The notes: a model not told the origin generated them from the sequence alone. A DNA stretch of 64,000 nt from Gordonia sihwensis NBRC 108236 (GCF_000333035.1 NZ_BANU01000001.1:124001-188000), one strand, 5' to 3'; positions 8,629 to 17,330 are shown, counted from the first letter of the stretch. Program-made: numbers and translations.

Positions 8629-9789
8629 TCAGGCGAACCGTTCGCGCAACGCCCGACGATTCACCTTGCCGGGCCCGCGCAGCGGCAGTTCTCCGACGGT
8701 GAACACTGCGCGGGGGGCCGCGTAGCGGTCGAGGCGGTCGGAGACGAACTCGCGGACGTCGTCGAGTCCGGGGCGCCGGGCTCCGGGGACGGGGACGATC
8801 ACCGCGACCACCTTCTCGCCGAGCCGCTCGTCGGGGACGCCCAGGATCGCGCAGTCGGCGACGCCGGGCATCTCGCCCAGGACCGTCTCGACCACCTGCG
8901 GGACCACGGTGAGGCCGCCGGTGGTGATCGCCTCGTCCGCCCGGCCGACGATGCGCAGAACACCGTCGTCGAGGACGCCGAGGTCGTCGGTGCGGAACCA
9001 TCCGGGTTCGGCGAACGCCGGGTGGTCGGGCATGTTGCGGTAGCCGCGGGCCAGCGTCGCGCCGCCGAGGACCACCCGGCCGGGTTCGGCGCCGCCGGAT
9101 CCGTCGATCCGGACCGTCGCGCCCGGCAGGGGCACGCCGTCGTACACGCAACCGCCGGCGGTCTCGCTCATCCCGTAGGTGCGGACGATCGGCAGGCCGG
9201 CGTCGAGTGCGCGGGCCAGGAGTGCCGGCGGGGTGGCCGCGCCGCCGACGAGAACGGCGTCCAACCGGCCCAGCGCCGCGACCGCGGCAGGCACGTCGAG
9301 AGCCTTGCGCAGTTGAGTCGGGACCAGCGAGGTGTATCGGCGGTCACCGGGCATGGCGGCGACGAGTCCGGGCAGTGCGGACGGGTCGAATCCGGCCGCG
9401 AGATCGAGTACGACGGGATCGTGACCGGCGGCGAGGGACCGCAGCATCACCTGCAGTCCCGCGATGTGGTGCGGCGGAAGCGCGAGCAGCCAGCTGCCCG
9501 GGCCGCCGAGCACGTCGGCCGTCGCCGTTGCGGAGGCGCGCAGGGAGGCGGCCGTGTGCACCGCGCCCTTCGGAGTGCCGGTGGTCCCCGAGGTGGACAC
9601 GACGAGCGCGGCGTCGTCGTCGATGGGCTCGCCGAGCGCCAGGGCGTGCGAGAGCCTCTGCGTCTCGGCGTCGTCGCCGACGGGAAGCGGGAGATAGGCG
9701 GCGTCGCCGTCCAGGAGTGCCAGCAGGTCGCGGCGGGCCTCGAGGACGGCCGGTCCCGCCGGCAGTTCGAGCGGTTGCAGGACTCTCAG
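8629..9789 (-). CDS. menE: o-succinylbenzoate-CoA ligase MenE
   Basis: An ANL-superfamily adenylating enzyme of about 386 residues that activates o-succinylbenzoate to its CoA ester. The AMP-binding P-loop STSGTTGTPKG is at about residues 65-75, the YGMSETAGG motif is in the middle, the DD-L hinge (RTDDLGVLDDG) precedes the C-terminal lid, and the catalytic lysine lies in the final PLRGPGKVNRRALRE. No ATG or GTG fits near the homologous N-terminus. The best start is CTG at 9789-9787, giving a 4-bp CTGA overlap with the DUF3349 stop and a GGAGGA ribosome site about 6 bp upstream. An in-frame ATG at 9852 would instead overlap DUF3349 by 67 bp and add a basic, non-family N-terminus. Confidence 0.93.
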   Translation of the reverse strand: MRVLQPLELPAGPAVLEARRDLLALLDGDAAYLPLPVGDDAETQRLSHALALGEPIDDDAALVVSTSGTTGTPKGAVHTAASLRASATATADVLGGPGSWLLALPPHHIAGLQVMLRSLAAGHDPVVLDLAAGFDPSALPGLVAAMPGDRRYTSLVPTQLRKALDVPAAVAALGRLDAVLVGGAATPPALLARALDAGLPIVRTYGMSETAGGCVYDGVPLPGATVRIDGSGGAEPGRVVLGGATLARGYRNMPDHPAFAEPGWFRTDDLGVLDDGVLRIVGRADEAITTGGLTVVPQVVETVLGEMPGVADCAILGVPDERLGEKVVAVIVPVPGARRPGLDDVREFVSDRLDRYAAPRAVFTVGELPLRGPGKVNRRALRERFA

Positions 9790-10127
9790 GACGGTTCCTC
9801 CGGGTTCTCGGGCCGATCGGGCGGCGCGAGCGGCTCGTCGTCGAAGGGCCACTCCGCTGCCTTCAGAGTCTGCCGTACCCGGTCGACGTCCTCCTGGCGG
9901 GGCAGTTCCTGAGTGACCTTGGAGATCTCGACGCCCACATCGATCCGGTTGATCGGCTCCGGAGCACGCGTGTCGACGAGCTCGAGAGCGACCTGCCTGA
10001 TCTCGTCCTCGGTGAGCTGTCGGCGCAACAGCGCCAAGAGCGGCTGATAGTCGCGGCTCGGCACCCCCTCGGGATAGCCGGCGCGCAGCCAGCGGACCAC
10101 GCCGCTCAGGAAGGAGGGGCGATCCAT
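9786..10127 (-). CDS. DUF3349 protein, copy 1
   Basis: A 113-residue helical protein of the actinobacterial DUF3349 family. The hallmark N-terminus WLRAGYPEGVP is at 13-23, followed by PLLALLRR and the LTEDEIRQV segment. The C-terminus is Pro/Glu-rich. The family is small, acidic and cytosolic; a structure exists for the M. tuberculosis relative Rv0543c, but no function is established. It lies between a second DUF3349 gene (10 bp upstream) and menE, whose proposed CTG start overlaps its stop. The order menE-DUF3349-small membrane protein-pitA matches Rv0542c-Rv0545c, so the association is old, though its meaning is unclear. Confidence 0.85.
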   Translation of the reverse strand: MDRPSFLSGVVRWLRAGYPEGVPSRDYQPLLALLRRQLTEDEIRQVALELVDTRAPEPINRIDVGVEISKVTQELPRQEDVDRVRQTLKAAEWPFDDEPLAPPDRPENPEEPS

Positions 10128-10137
10128 ACTCCTCCGT

Positions 10138-10449
10138 TCAGTCCGATACCGGGACGCGATCGGTGAGCGGCCAGCCGGCGGCCGCGAGTCGTGCGGCGAC
10201 CTGCCGCGTCTCCTCCTCGGACGGCGCCTGCTCGGTGACGGCGTGGATCGCGTCGCGGATCCGCTCGGGAGTCGCGGGAGTCTCGGTGCCGTGCTCCAGC
10301 GCGAGGCTCAGGATCACATCGGTGATCTCGCTCTCCGACAGAACCGGTCGGAGCAGTGCGAGCAGCGGCGGAAACTCGGTGGCGGGGACGCCTTCGGGGT
10401 ACCCGGCGCGGATCCACTTGATGACGTTCTCAAACAGCGATGGGGGCAT
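10138..10449 (-). CDS. DUF3349 protein, copy 2
   Basis: A 103-residue paralogue of the next gene downstream. It shares the core WIRAGYPEGVPATEFPPLLALLR (starting near residue 12), LSESEITDVI, and a C-terminal helix ending in a GWPL motif that corresponds to EWPF in copy 1. The two copies are 10 bp apart on the same strand, so they arose by tandem duplication, and both reading frames are intact. Copy 2 lacks the Pro/Glu-rich tail. Its ATG at 10449 follows an AGGAGACACC ribosome site. Function is unknown; two related subunits could form a heteromer. Confidence 0.85.
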   Translation of the reverse strand: MPPSLFENVIKWIRAGYPEGVPATEFPPLLALLRPVLSESEITDVILSLALEHGTETPATPERIRDAIHAVTEQAPSEEETRQVAARLAAAGWPLTDRVPVSD

Positions 10450-10483
10450 GGTGTCTCCTCGTGTCTTAGCGGTCGCGCAGCGG

Positions 10484-10756
10484 TCAGCTCTTGTAGGCGA
10501 AGTCCGGGAAGATCCTGAGATCGAAGTAGTAGTTCAGGGTCTGCCGGCAGATCCAGAGGATGCCGACGACGATGACGGCCGCGGTGAGGGCGAACATCAG
10601 GTATCCGATGATGCGGAGGACGGGGTTCGCGGGCTTGCCGAGATCGCCGTGCCCGGCTGCCTCCAGGCGCATACCGACGGCGAACAGTGCGGGCAGACCG
10701 GCGCCGAACAACAGCCCGACGGCGAGAACCTTGGTGATGGCGGAGACGATGTCCAT
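10484..10756 (-). CDS. Small two-helix membrane protein next to pitA
   Basis: A 90-residue protein with hydrophobic helices at about residues 8-28 and 48-68 separated by a polar loop (RLEAAGHGDLGKPANP), then a short tail ending DFAYKS. It corresponds in place and layout to M. tuberculosis Rv0544c, between DUF3349 and pitA. The ATG at 10756 has GAAAGG about 8 bp upstream and begins 26 bp after the pitA stop, so it is very likely co-transcribed with the phosphate transporter. An accessory role in phosphate transport is possible but rests on neighbourhood only. Confidence 0.75.
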   Translation of the reverse strand: MDIVSAITKVLAVGLLFGAGLPALFAVGMRLEAAGHGDLGKPANPVLRIIGYLMFALTAAVIVVGILWICRQTLNYYFDLRIFPDFAYKS

Positions 10757-10782
10757 GGAGGTGCCTTTCGCGGAAGCTGGGT

Positions 10783-11994
10783 TCAGGACTGTTCGGTGGC
10801 TGCGGGAACCGGCGAGTTCGTCGTCTCGTCCCAGTCGGCGTTGACGTTGTCGGCGTCGACCTTCTGCTGCTGAGCCCGGTAGTACATGTAGCCGGAGAGC
10901 CCGGCGAGGATCAGGAAGATGACGATCGCGCCCGGTGCGCCGCCGATCAGGCTGGCGAGCCAGTAGCAGAGGGCGCCGACCGCGGCGGCGGCCGGAAGTG
11001 TGGTGATCCAGGCGACGGCCATGCGGCCGGCGACGCCCCAGCGGACCTCCGCGCCCTTCTTGCCCAGTCCGCTGCCCAGGATCGATCCGGTGGCCACCTG
11101 AGTGGTCGAGAGCGCCATGCCGGCAGCGGAGGAGGTGAGGATGATCGCGGCCGACGAGGCCTCCGCGGCCATGCCCTGCGGAGCCTGGATCTCGACCAGT
11201 CCCTTGCCGAGCGTGCGGATGATGCGCCAACCGCCGATCCAGGTGCCCAGTGCGATCGCCCCGGCACACGAGAGGACCACCCAGAACGGCAGACCGTGAG
11301 CCACGCTTCCCGAATCCAAATGACCGGTGGCGATCAGGGCGAGGGCGATGACGCCCATCGTCTTCTGCGCGTCGCCGGTGCCGTGTGCGAGGGAGACCAG
11401 CGAGGCCGAGGCGATCTGACCGTTGCGGAAACCGCGTTCGCGCTTGCTCTCCGAGATGCCGTTGGAGATGGCGTAGATGATGAGTGTGCCGACCGAGGCC
11501 ACGATGCATGCGATCACCGGAGCGAAGAGCGCGGGGACGATCACCTTCGCGAGGATCCCGTGCCAGTTGATGCCCGAGGTTCCGATCGCCGCCAGACCCG
11601 AGCCGATCAGGCCGCCGAACAGCGCGTGCGACGAACTGGACGGCAGACCGAAGAGCCACGTGAACAGATTCCAGAGAATCGCGCCGATCAGACCGGCGAA
11701 GATGATGATCAGCGCCTTGTTCGCGTCGAGACCGGCGACGAGTTCACCCTTGGCGTCACCGGACGTCTGCTGAATGTTCAGCACGTCCTTGGTGATGGTG
11801 GCGGCGACCTCGACCGAGAGGAACGCGCCGACCAGGTTGAGGATCGCGGAGAGACCGACCGCGACCTTCGGCTTCAGAGCGCCGGTCGCGATGGACGTCG
11901 CCATCGCGTTGCCGGTGTCGTGGAACCCGTTCGTGAAGTCGAAGCCGAGGGCTGTGACGATCAACAGCACGAGGATGAGCATCTCTGCGGTCAT
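10783..11994 (-). CDS. pitA: Low-affinity inorganic phosphate transporter, PiT family
   Basis: A 403-residue membrane protein with about ten helices. The PiT signature GFHDTGNAMATS is at residues 23-34, and the second, inverted copy of the motif (SLAHGTGDAQKTMG) is near 200-213; together they form the phosphate and cation site. PiT carriers take up metal-phosphate with protons. It heads a transcript that runs through a small membrane protein, two DUF3349 genes and menE. About 100 bp upstream of the ATG is a pair of 7-mers in PHO-box spacing. The charged C-terminus (QQQKVDADNVNADWDE) is cytoplasmic. Confidence 0.94.
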   Translation of the reverse strand: MTAEMLILVLLIVTALGFDFTNGFHDTGNAMATSIATGALKPKVAVGLSAILNLVGAFLSVEVAATITKDVLNIQQTSGDAKGELVAGLDANKALIIIFAGLIGAILWNLFTWLFGLPSSSSHALFGGLIGSGLAAIGTSGINWHGILAKVIVPALFAPVIACIVASVGTLIIYAISNGISESKRERGFRNGQIASASLVSLAHGTGDAQKTMGVIALALIATGHLDSGSVAHGLPFWVVLSCAGAIALGTWIGGWRIIRTLGKGLVEIQAPQGMAAEASSAAIILTSSAAGMALSTTQVATGSILGSGLGKKGAEVRWGVAGRMAVAWITTLPAAAAVGALCYWLASLIGGAPGAIVIFLILAGLSGYMYYRAQQQKVDADNVNADWDETTNSPVPAATEQS

Positions 11995-12089
11995 GCGACC
12001 ACTATGACCGGGGAACCGTGGGTCGAGTCAACTCGCCCAAGGTCCGACTTTTGTGCTCTGACCTGCTAATTTCTGTTCTCCGGAGGTGC

Positions 12090-12107
12090 GTTAACGGAAA
12101 GTTCATC
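12090..12107. promoter_or_regulatory. Possible PHO-box direct repeat upstream of pitA
   Basis: GTTAACG at 12090-12096 and GTTCATC at 12101-12107 are imperfect 7-mers in 11-bp register, the form of actinobacterial PhoP boxes built from GTTCACC-like units. The pair lies about 96-113 bp before the pitA start codon, in the 270-bp gap shared with the divergent LLM oxidoreductase gene. Only two units are seen, and one deviates. The rest of the gap shows no clear -35/-10 pair or other gene. Confidence 0.3.
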
Positions 12108-12264
12108 TGTCGGTGGGCTTCGCGCCACCGGGAGTTGCCGGTTGTTTCCGACGTCCCGGTGGAACAGAGGTGACCGGCAGGTGAACGCGGCCTCCGATCA
12201 GGTGGCGGCCGGACGCGGGCGGTCTCGCCGATCGCCGGTGAAAAACGTGTGCCAGAATCAGCCC

Positions 12265-13326
12265 ATGACGCCGATGACGCTGGGCATGCCCATCAATTAC
12301 GCGGGCGACTTCCGCGAGACCATCGATAATCTCCGGGACTTCGAGGGGGTCGGCGTCAGCCGGGTCACCGTACCCGAGGCCTACAGTTTCGACGCGGTCA
12401 GTCAGCTCGGGTACATCGCCGCGCGCACCGAGACGATGGAACTGCAGACCGGCATCCTGCCGATGTACTCGCGCACGCCAACCAATCTCGCCATGACGGC
12501 GGCCGGCCTCGACTACATCAGCGGCGGTCGTGCGGTTCTCGGCATCGGTGCCTCCGGTCCGCAGGTGATCGAGGGCTTCCACGGCGTCAAGTACGACTTC
12601 CCGCTCGGCCGGGCGCGCGAGAACGCCGAGATCTGCCGGAAGGTGTGGCGCCGCGAGCGCGTCGAGTACCGCGGTAAGCACTACCAGCTGCCGCTGACGA
12701 AGGAGGACGGCGGCAGCGGGCTCGGCAAGGCGCTGAAGATCATCAACCACCCCGTCCGTGACCGCATCCCGATGCTGCTCGCGGCGATCGGGCCCAAGAA
12801 CGTCGAACTGGCCGCCGAGATGTTCGAAGAACTGCAGCCCTTCCTGTACCACCCCGACTACGTCGAGGCCGCCTTCGGTGAATCGCTGGCGGCAGGCAGG
12901 GCCAAGCGCGACCCGGATCTGCCGGAACTGCGCATCGTCATTCAGGCCAGTGCGCTGATCACCGAGGACGCCGACGAGATCGCGGCGGCGGAGAACGCGG
13001 TGCGGCACCACTCGGCGCTGTACATCGGCGGCATGGGAGCCCGCGGCAAGAACTTCTACAACTCGCTGGTCCAGCGGTACGGCTACGTCGACGAGGCCGC
13101 GCTGATCCAGGATCTGTATCTGGACGGCCGCAAGGACGAGGCCGCCGCGGCGATTCCCCAGGGTCTGATCGACGCGATCAGCCTCATCGGTCCGCGGTCG
13201 AAGGTCGCCGAGCAGGTCGAGCGGTTCCGCGCCAGCGGTGTCGGCGTGCTGCTGGCCTCGCCGGCCGCCGCGTCCCACAACCGCCGGGTGGAGGACATGC
13301 GGGTGTTGAAGGAACTCATCGGCTGA
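12265..13326 (+). CDS. LLM-class F420-dependent oxidoreductase
   Basis: A 353-residue luciferase-like monooxygenase-fold flavin/deazaflavin enzyme. The N-terminal strand MTLGMPINYAGDF starts the TIM barrel. LQTGILPMYSRTPTNLAMTAAGLDYISGGRAVLGIGASGP (about 53-92, quoted here only by its ends LQTG and GASGP) is the conserved barrel segment of F420-dependent members. RMVEDM-type residues near the end read RRVEDMRVLKEL. F420-using LLM proteins carry out redox steps on lipids, antibiotics or xenobiotics; the substrate here cannot be read. Two ATGs (12265 and 12274) fit. Sequence before 12265 is open but lacks family resemblance. The gene is divergent from pitA and convergent with the MFS gene 10 bp away. 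Confidence 0.88.
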   Translation: MTPMTLGMPINYAGDFRETIDNLRDFEGVGVSRVTVPEAYSFDAVSQLGYIAARTETMELQTGILPMYSRTPTNLAMTAAGLDYISGGRAVLGIGASGPQVIEGFHGVKYDFPLGRARENAEICRKVWRRERVEYRGKHYQLPLTKEDGGSGLGKALKIINHPVRDRIPMLLAAIGPKNVELAAEMFEELQPFLYHPDYVEAAFGESLAAGRAKRDPDLPELRIVIQASALITEDADEIAAAENAVRHHSALYIGGMGARGKNFYNSLVQRYGYVDEAALIQDLYLDGRKDEAAAAIPQGLIDAISLIGPRSKVAEQVERFRASGVGVLLASPAAASHNRRVEDMRVLKELIG

Positions 13327-13336
13327 GCCCGGCCCG

Positions 13337-14989
13337 TCAGGTCCGCGCGGGTGCGGCGGCGGCGCGGCGCAGTCGTGCCGCGCCGAGGAAGCCCAGCGCG
13401 AGAAATGCGACGGCGACCACCATCGACCATCGGGTGGCGTCGGCGAATCCCTCCGAGAGTGCGCCGACCGCGGCGTCGGTCCGGTCGCCGAGCGGGCTGT
13501 GGACCCCCTCGGCGCGCAGCATCGTGATGGTGGTGCCCGCTGACTCGCGGGTGGCGGCGGCCACCTGGTCCGCGGCGGGGCCGCTGAAGCCGGCGTGGTC
13601 GAGTGCGGTCGGCAGGGTCGTCGCGAGTGCCACCGACAGCGCCGCGCCGGCGAAGGCCGTGCCCAGTGCCGATCCGACCTGCCGGACCGTGCTCTGGGTG
13701 GCCGACGCCTGACCGGAGTCGTCCACCGGAACGTCGCGGAGGACGGTCCCGGTGAGTTGAGCCGAAGCCAGCCCCAGACCGAGGCCGTAGAGGATCAACG
13801 GCAGCGCGATGATCCAGCCGGAGGTGGAGCTCCCGATCACCACGACGAGGATCAGGACCCCCGCGACTTCGAGACCGAGGCCGAGCAGCACCACGGCGGG
13901 GGCACCGAGCCTGGCCGCGAGGTGTCGTGCCATGGCGCCGGAGACGAAGGCTCCGATCGCCATGGCGGCCAGGACCAGGCCGGCCTGCATCACGTCGAGG
14001 CCGAGCGCGTTCACGAGGTACAGCGGCAGCGCGAAGATGATGCCGAACTCTCCGACCGCCACCGCGGCGGCGGTGACGTTGCCCCACGAGAACGTGGGCA
14101 GGCCGAACAGCCGGAGGTCGAGGATCGCCGACCGCCCGTTGTTCCGGCGATGACGCTCCCAGACGACGAACAGGACCAGAGCCGACGCCGCCACCGCGAA
14201 GGCCACCGGGACGATCGAGATCGGCGCCTGCTCGGGCCACCTCCATCCGAACACCTTCAGCTCGCCCTTCGGCGTCCACCATCCCAGGTCGGGCCCTTCG
14301 ATCACGGCGAACACCAGTGCGCCGAAACCGATCATGCTGAGCATCGCGCCGTCGACATCGGCGCCGGGCCGATCGTCGCCGCCCTTCGATTCGGACACCG
14401 TGAAGATCGCGGCGATCGCCACGACGAGACCGAGCGGCAGATTGACGAGGAAGATCCAGTGCCACGACGCCCATTGGGTCAGGGCGCCGCCCGCGAGCGG
14501 TCCCACCGCCGCCGCGCCGGAGATCACCGCGCCCCAGACACCGAAGGCTGCGGCCCGGTAGCGACCGCGGAAGACGGCGTTCACCGTGGAGAGGGTCGAG
14601 GGCATGATGAACGCCGCGCCGACCGCCTGGACCGCACGGGCCGCAATCAGCGTGCCCGCCGACCCGGAGGCGGCGGCGAGCAGACTGCCGGCGACGAAGA
14701 CGGTGAGTCCGAACAGGAACATCCGTTTGCGACCCCAGCGGTCGGCGAGTCGGCCCGTCGAGAGCAGCAGTGCCGCCAACACCACCGCGTACAGACTGTT
14801 GACCCATTGGGCGTCGGTGAGGTCGAGACTCAGGTCGCTGATGATCGCCGGCAGCGCGACGCCGACGATCGTTCCGTCGAGCACGATCAGGCCCAGCCCG
14901 ACCGACAGGACGGCGAGGCCGATCCAGTCCCGGCGGGTGGGCGCTGAGGTGTTTGCGGGCAGGGTGGAACCGGGGGGAGCACCTGTCAT
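13337..14989 (-). CDS. DHA2-type 14-helix MFS drug/proton antiporter
   Basis: A 550-residue exporter of the EmrB/QacA class. The N-terminal DWIGLAVLSVGLGLIVLDGTIVGVALP region (about residues 20-46, motif D1 type) is followed by the loop motif A GRLADRWGRKRMF (79-91), the motif C-like glycine-rich fifth helix, and roughly fourteen hydrophobic segments. A long extracytoplasmic loop near the C-terminal end (about 450-510) is usual. Such pumps expel lipophilic drugs, dyes or bile-like compounds. No MarR or TetR gene adjoins it, but a 6-bp dyad lies 40-58 bp upstream of its ATG. It is convergent with the LLM gene and follows menB on the same strand. Confidence 0.9.
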   Translation of the reverse strand: MTGAPPGSTLPANTSAPTRRDWIGLAVLSVGLGLIVLDGTIVGVALPAIISDLSLDLTDAQWVNSLYAVVLAALLLSTGRLADRWGRKRMFLFGLTVFVAGSLLAAASGSAGTLIAARAVQAVGAAFIMPSTLSTVNAVFRGRYRAAAFGVWGAVISGAAAVGPLAGGALTQWASWHWIFLVNLPLGLVVAIAAIFTVSESKGGDDRPGADVDGAMLSMIGFGALVFAVIEGPDLGWWTPKGELKVFGWRWPEQAPISIVPVAFAVAASALVLFVVWERHRRNNGRSAILDLRLFGLPTFSWGNVTAAAVAVGEFGIIFALPLYLVNALGLDVMQAGLVLAAMAIGAFVSGAMARHLAARLGAPAVVLLGLGLEVAGVLILVVVIGSSTSGWIIALPLILYGLGLGLASAQLTGTVLRDVPVDDSGQASATQSTVRQVGSALGTAFAGAALSVALATTLPTALDHAGFSGPAADQVAAATRESAGTTITMLRAEGVHSPLGDRTDAAVGALSEGFADATRWSMVVAVAFLALGFLGAARLRRAAAAPART

Positions 14990-15028
14990 GCGTCGATCTC
15001 ACCAGATCGACCGGCTGCGCGGACCGTG

Positions 15029-15047
15029 TCTTGGTGTTAGGCCAAGA
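15029..15047. promoter_or_regulatory. TCTTGG-N7-CCAAGA dyad upstream of the MFS exporter
   Basis: TCTTGG at 15029-15034 and CCAAGA at 15042-15047 form a perfect 6-bp inverted repeat with a 7-bp spacer. It lies in the 102-bp gap between menB and the exporter and 40-58 bp before the exporter start on the minus strand, a usual place for a repressor site. No convincing -10 box could be assigned, so this is a candidate operator only. Confidence 0.35.
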
Positions 15048-15091
15048 TCAATCAGAAGGTGGATGCGCGGGCGGTCTCAATACTGGCGGGT

Positions 15092-16045
15092 CTAGTAGTA
15101 GTACGGGAACGAGTCCCAGTTCGGATCACGCTTCTCCAGGAAGGCGTCCCGGCCCTCGACCGCCTCGTCGGTCATGTAGGCCAGACGCGTGGCCTCGCCG
15201 GCGAAGACCTGTTGACCCATCAGCCCGTCGTCGGTCAGGTTGAACGCGAACTTCAGCATCCGCTGCGCGGTGGGCGACTTGGAGTTGATCTTCCGTGCCC
15301 ATTCGACGGCCGTGTTCTCGAGTTCTGCATGATCGACGACGCGGTTCACGGCGCCCATCTGATGCATGGTCTCGGCGTCGTAGGCCTCGCCCAGGAAGAA
15401 GATCTCGCGGGCGAACTTCTGGCCGACCTGCTTGGCGAGGTAGGCGCTGCCGTAACCGGCGTCGAAGCTGCCCACGTCGGCGTCGGTCTGCTTGAACCGG
15501 GCGTGTTCCCGGGACGCGAGGGTCAGATCGGCGACCGCGTGCAGCGAATGGCCGCCGCCCGCGGCCCAGCCGTTGACGACCGCGATGACGACCTTCGGCA
15601 TGGTGCGGATCAACCGCTGGACTTCGAGGATGTGCAGTCGTCCGCCCTCGGCCTTGACCCGCGCCTCGTCCACTCCGTCGACGGTCGCCGCGGTGACATC
15701 GGAATCGTGGCTGGTGGCGTACTGGTAACCGCTGCGGCCGCGGATGCGCTGGTCGCCGCCGCTGCAGAAGGCCCAGCCGCCGTCCTTGGGCGACGGGCCG
15801 TTGCCGGTCAGAAGCACTGTGCCCACGTCCGGGGTCCGACGCGCGTGGTCGAAGGCTCGATAGAGCTCGTCGACCGTGTGCGGTCGGAAGGCGTTGCGGA
15901 CCTCGGGCCGGTCGAACGCGATGCGGACGATGCCGTTGGCGCGGCCTTCACCGGTGTGCCGGTGGTAGGTGATGTCGGTGAGGTCCTCGAAGCCGGGGAC
16001 GGTGCGCCATGCGGACGGGTCGAAGGGGCTGGAGTCGGTCGTCAT
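15092..16045 (-). CDS. menB: 1,4-dihydroxy-2-naphthoyl-CoA synthase MenB
   Basis: A 317-residue crotonase-fold enzyme that closes o-succinylbenzoyl-CoA to the naphthoyl-CoA ring. Signature parts are the oxyanion-hole segment FCSGGDQRIRG in the first half, the long surface-loop region with SGYQYA, the second oxyanion segment GWAAGGGHSLHAVADLTLAS, and the catalytic-aspartate region TDADVGSFDAGYGSAYLA. Actinobacterial MenB proteins are this long (about 310-315) because of an N-terminal extension, which is present here. The ATG at 16045 is followed by an acidic start (MTTDSSPFDPSAW). It is the third menaquinone gene of the window. Confidence 0.97.
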   Translation of the reverse strand: MTTDSSPFDPSAWRTVPGFEDLTDITYHRHTGEGRANGIVRIAFDRPEVRNAFRPHTVDELYRAFDHARRTPDVGTVLLTGNGPSPKDGGWAFCSGGDQRIRGRSGYQYATSHDSDVTAATVDGVDEARVKAEGGRLHILEVQRLIRTMPKVVIAVVNGWAAGGGHSLHAVADLTLASREHARFKQTDADVGSFDAGYGSAYLAKQVGQKFAREIFFLGEAYDAETMHQMGAVNRVVDHAELENTAVEWARKINSKSPTAQRMLKFAFNLTDDGLMGQQVFAGEATRLAYMTDEAVEGRDAFLEKRDPNWDSFPYYY

Positions 16046-16148
16046 GTCTTCCGAGCCTAGTTGGAGCCCGGTCGGCGCGAGTCGGCGTGGGCGGCGACGG
16101 TGACGGGGTGGTCTGCCGGCACCGATGCAGTGGCGCTCAAGTCCGTCG

Positions 16149-16177
16149 TTGGGAGTGCGACCTCCATCTTCTATTAC
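16149..16177 (+). promoter_or_regulatory. Probable sigma-70 promoter of the acyl-CoA hydrolase/hydratase operon
   Basis: TTGGGA at 16149-16154 and TATTAC at 16172-16177 have the ideal 17-bp spacing and stand upstream of the HIBYL-CoA hydrolase gene. The 5' leader would be about 75 nt and end with the GGAGG ribosome site at 16251-16255. Both boxes match the consensus at four of six positions. There is no experimental support in the sequence itself. Confidence 0.5.
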
Positions 16178-16259
16178 CGATGTTCAGATGCTAGGTTCCA
16201 AACTGAGTGTCACTCCGATTTCTCGCGGAGGACGTGTCGATCAAGAAGCAGGAGGCTCG

Positions 16260-17330
16260 ATGAACCAGCCCGTCGTGGTGTCGCAGGAAGGCGGCGTCGG
16301 CCGGTTGATCCTCAACCGCCCGAAGGCCATCAACGCCCTGAACGACGAGATGGTGGATCTGATGTCGGCCGCGCTGCGTAAGTGGCGCGAGGACGAGGCG
16401 GTGAAGGCGGTGGTGCTCTCCGGCGCCGGCGAGCGCGGACTGTGCGCCGGTGGCGACATCGTGTCGATTCACCGCGACGCCAAGGCACTCGTCGATGCCG
16501 GCGCCGGCGACGCAGAGGCTACGGCCTGCCCGTCGGCGGTGTTCTGGCGCGAGGAGTACCAGCTCAATTCCGAGATCGCGAAGTTCCCCAAGCCGTACGT
16601 CGCGCTGATGGACGGGATCGTCATGGGCGGCGGTGTCGGCGTCTCCGCACACGCCAACACCCGCGTGGTCACCGACCGTACCCGGCTCGCGATGCCGGAG
16701 ACCGGTATCGGCTTCGTCCCCGACGTCGGAGGCACGCACCTTCTCTCGCAGATTCCGGACCGACTCGGCGTGTACCTGGGCCTCACGGCGGCCTCGATCA
16801 ACGGCGCCGATGCCATCGCCCTCGGCATCGCGGACCATTACGTCCCCGCCGCAGATCTCGACGCCTTCGTCAAGGCCGTCTCCGCGACCACCGTCGACGA
16901 GGCGCTGGCCACCTACGCCCAGAAGCCGCCCGCGTCCGATCTGTACGCCCAGCGCGACTGGATCAACGAGGCCTTCGCCGCCGACAGCGTCGCCGAGATC
17001 GTCCGCCGCTGCGAGGCCGTCGGCACCGAAGCGGCGGAGAAGGCGGCCGCGACGCTCCGGGCCAAGAGCCCGACGACCCTCGCGGTGACGCTGCGGGCGC
17101 TCCGCAACCCGCTGCCGACTCTCGACGAGGCGCTCGCCCGCGAATACCGGGTGTCGGTGCGATGCGTCCGCAGCCACGACATGGCCGAGGGGATCCGGGC
17201 GCAGGTGATCGACAAGGACCGCAATCCGTCGTGGAGTCCCGCGGAGATCGGCGACGTCACCGAGGCCGACGTGGACGCCTTCTTCGCGCCGCTGCCCGAG
17301 GGGCTCGAACTCACCATTGTGAACCCGTGA
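16260..17330 (+). CDS. 3-hydroxyisobutyryl-CoA hydrolase-like crotonase
   Basis: A 356-residue member of the long crotonase branch that hydrolyses 3-hydroxyisobutyryl-CoA in valine breakdown. [12 protein letters not shown] is at about 18-29, the oxyanion segment LCAGGDI near 62-68, and the diagnostic region [39 protein letters not shown] follows (cited by its ends). The C-terminal domain of about 100 residues distinguishes it from ordinary hydratases. The ATG at 16260 sits 4 bp after GGAGG. An enoyl-CoA hydratase gene follows 43 bp downstream, and a TetR regulator and thioesterase further on, suggesting a branched-chain or fatty acyl-CoA degradation unit. Confidence 0.9.
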   Translation: MNQPVVVSQEGGVGRLILNRPKAINALNDEMVDLMSAALRKWREDEAVKAVVLSGAGERGLCAGGDIVSIHRDAKALVDAGAGDAEATACPSAVFWREEYQLNSEIAKFPKPYVALMDGIVMGGGVGVSAHANTRVVTDRTRLAMPETGIGFVPDVGGTHLLSQIPDRLGVYLGLTAASINGADAIALGIADHYVPAADLDAFVKAVSATTVDEALATYAQKPPASDLYAQRDWINEAFAADSVAEIVRRCEAVGTEAAEKAAATLRAKSPTTLAVTLRALRNPLPTLDEALAREYRVSVRCVRSHDMAEGIRAQVIDKDRNPSWSPAEIGDVTEADVDAFFAPLPEGLELTIVNP

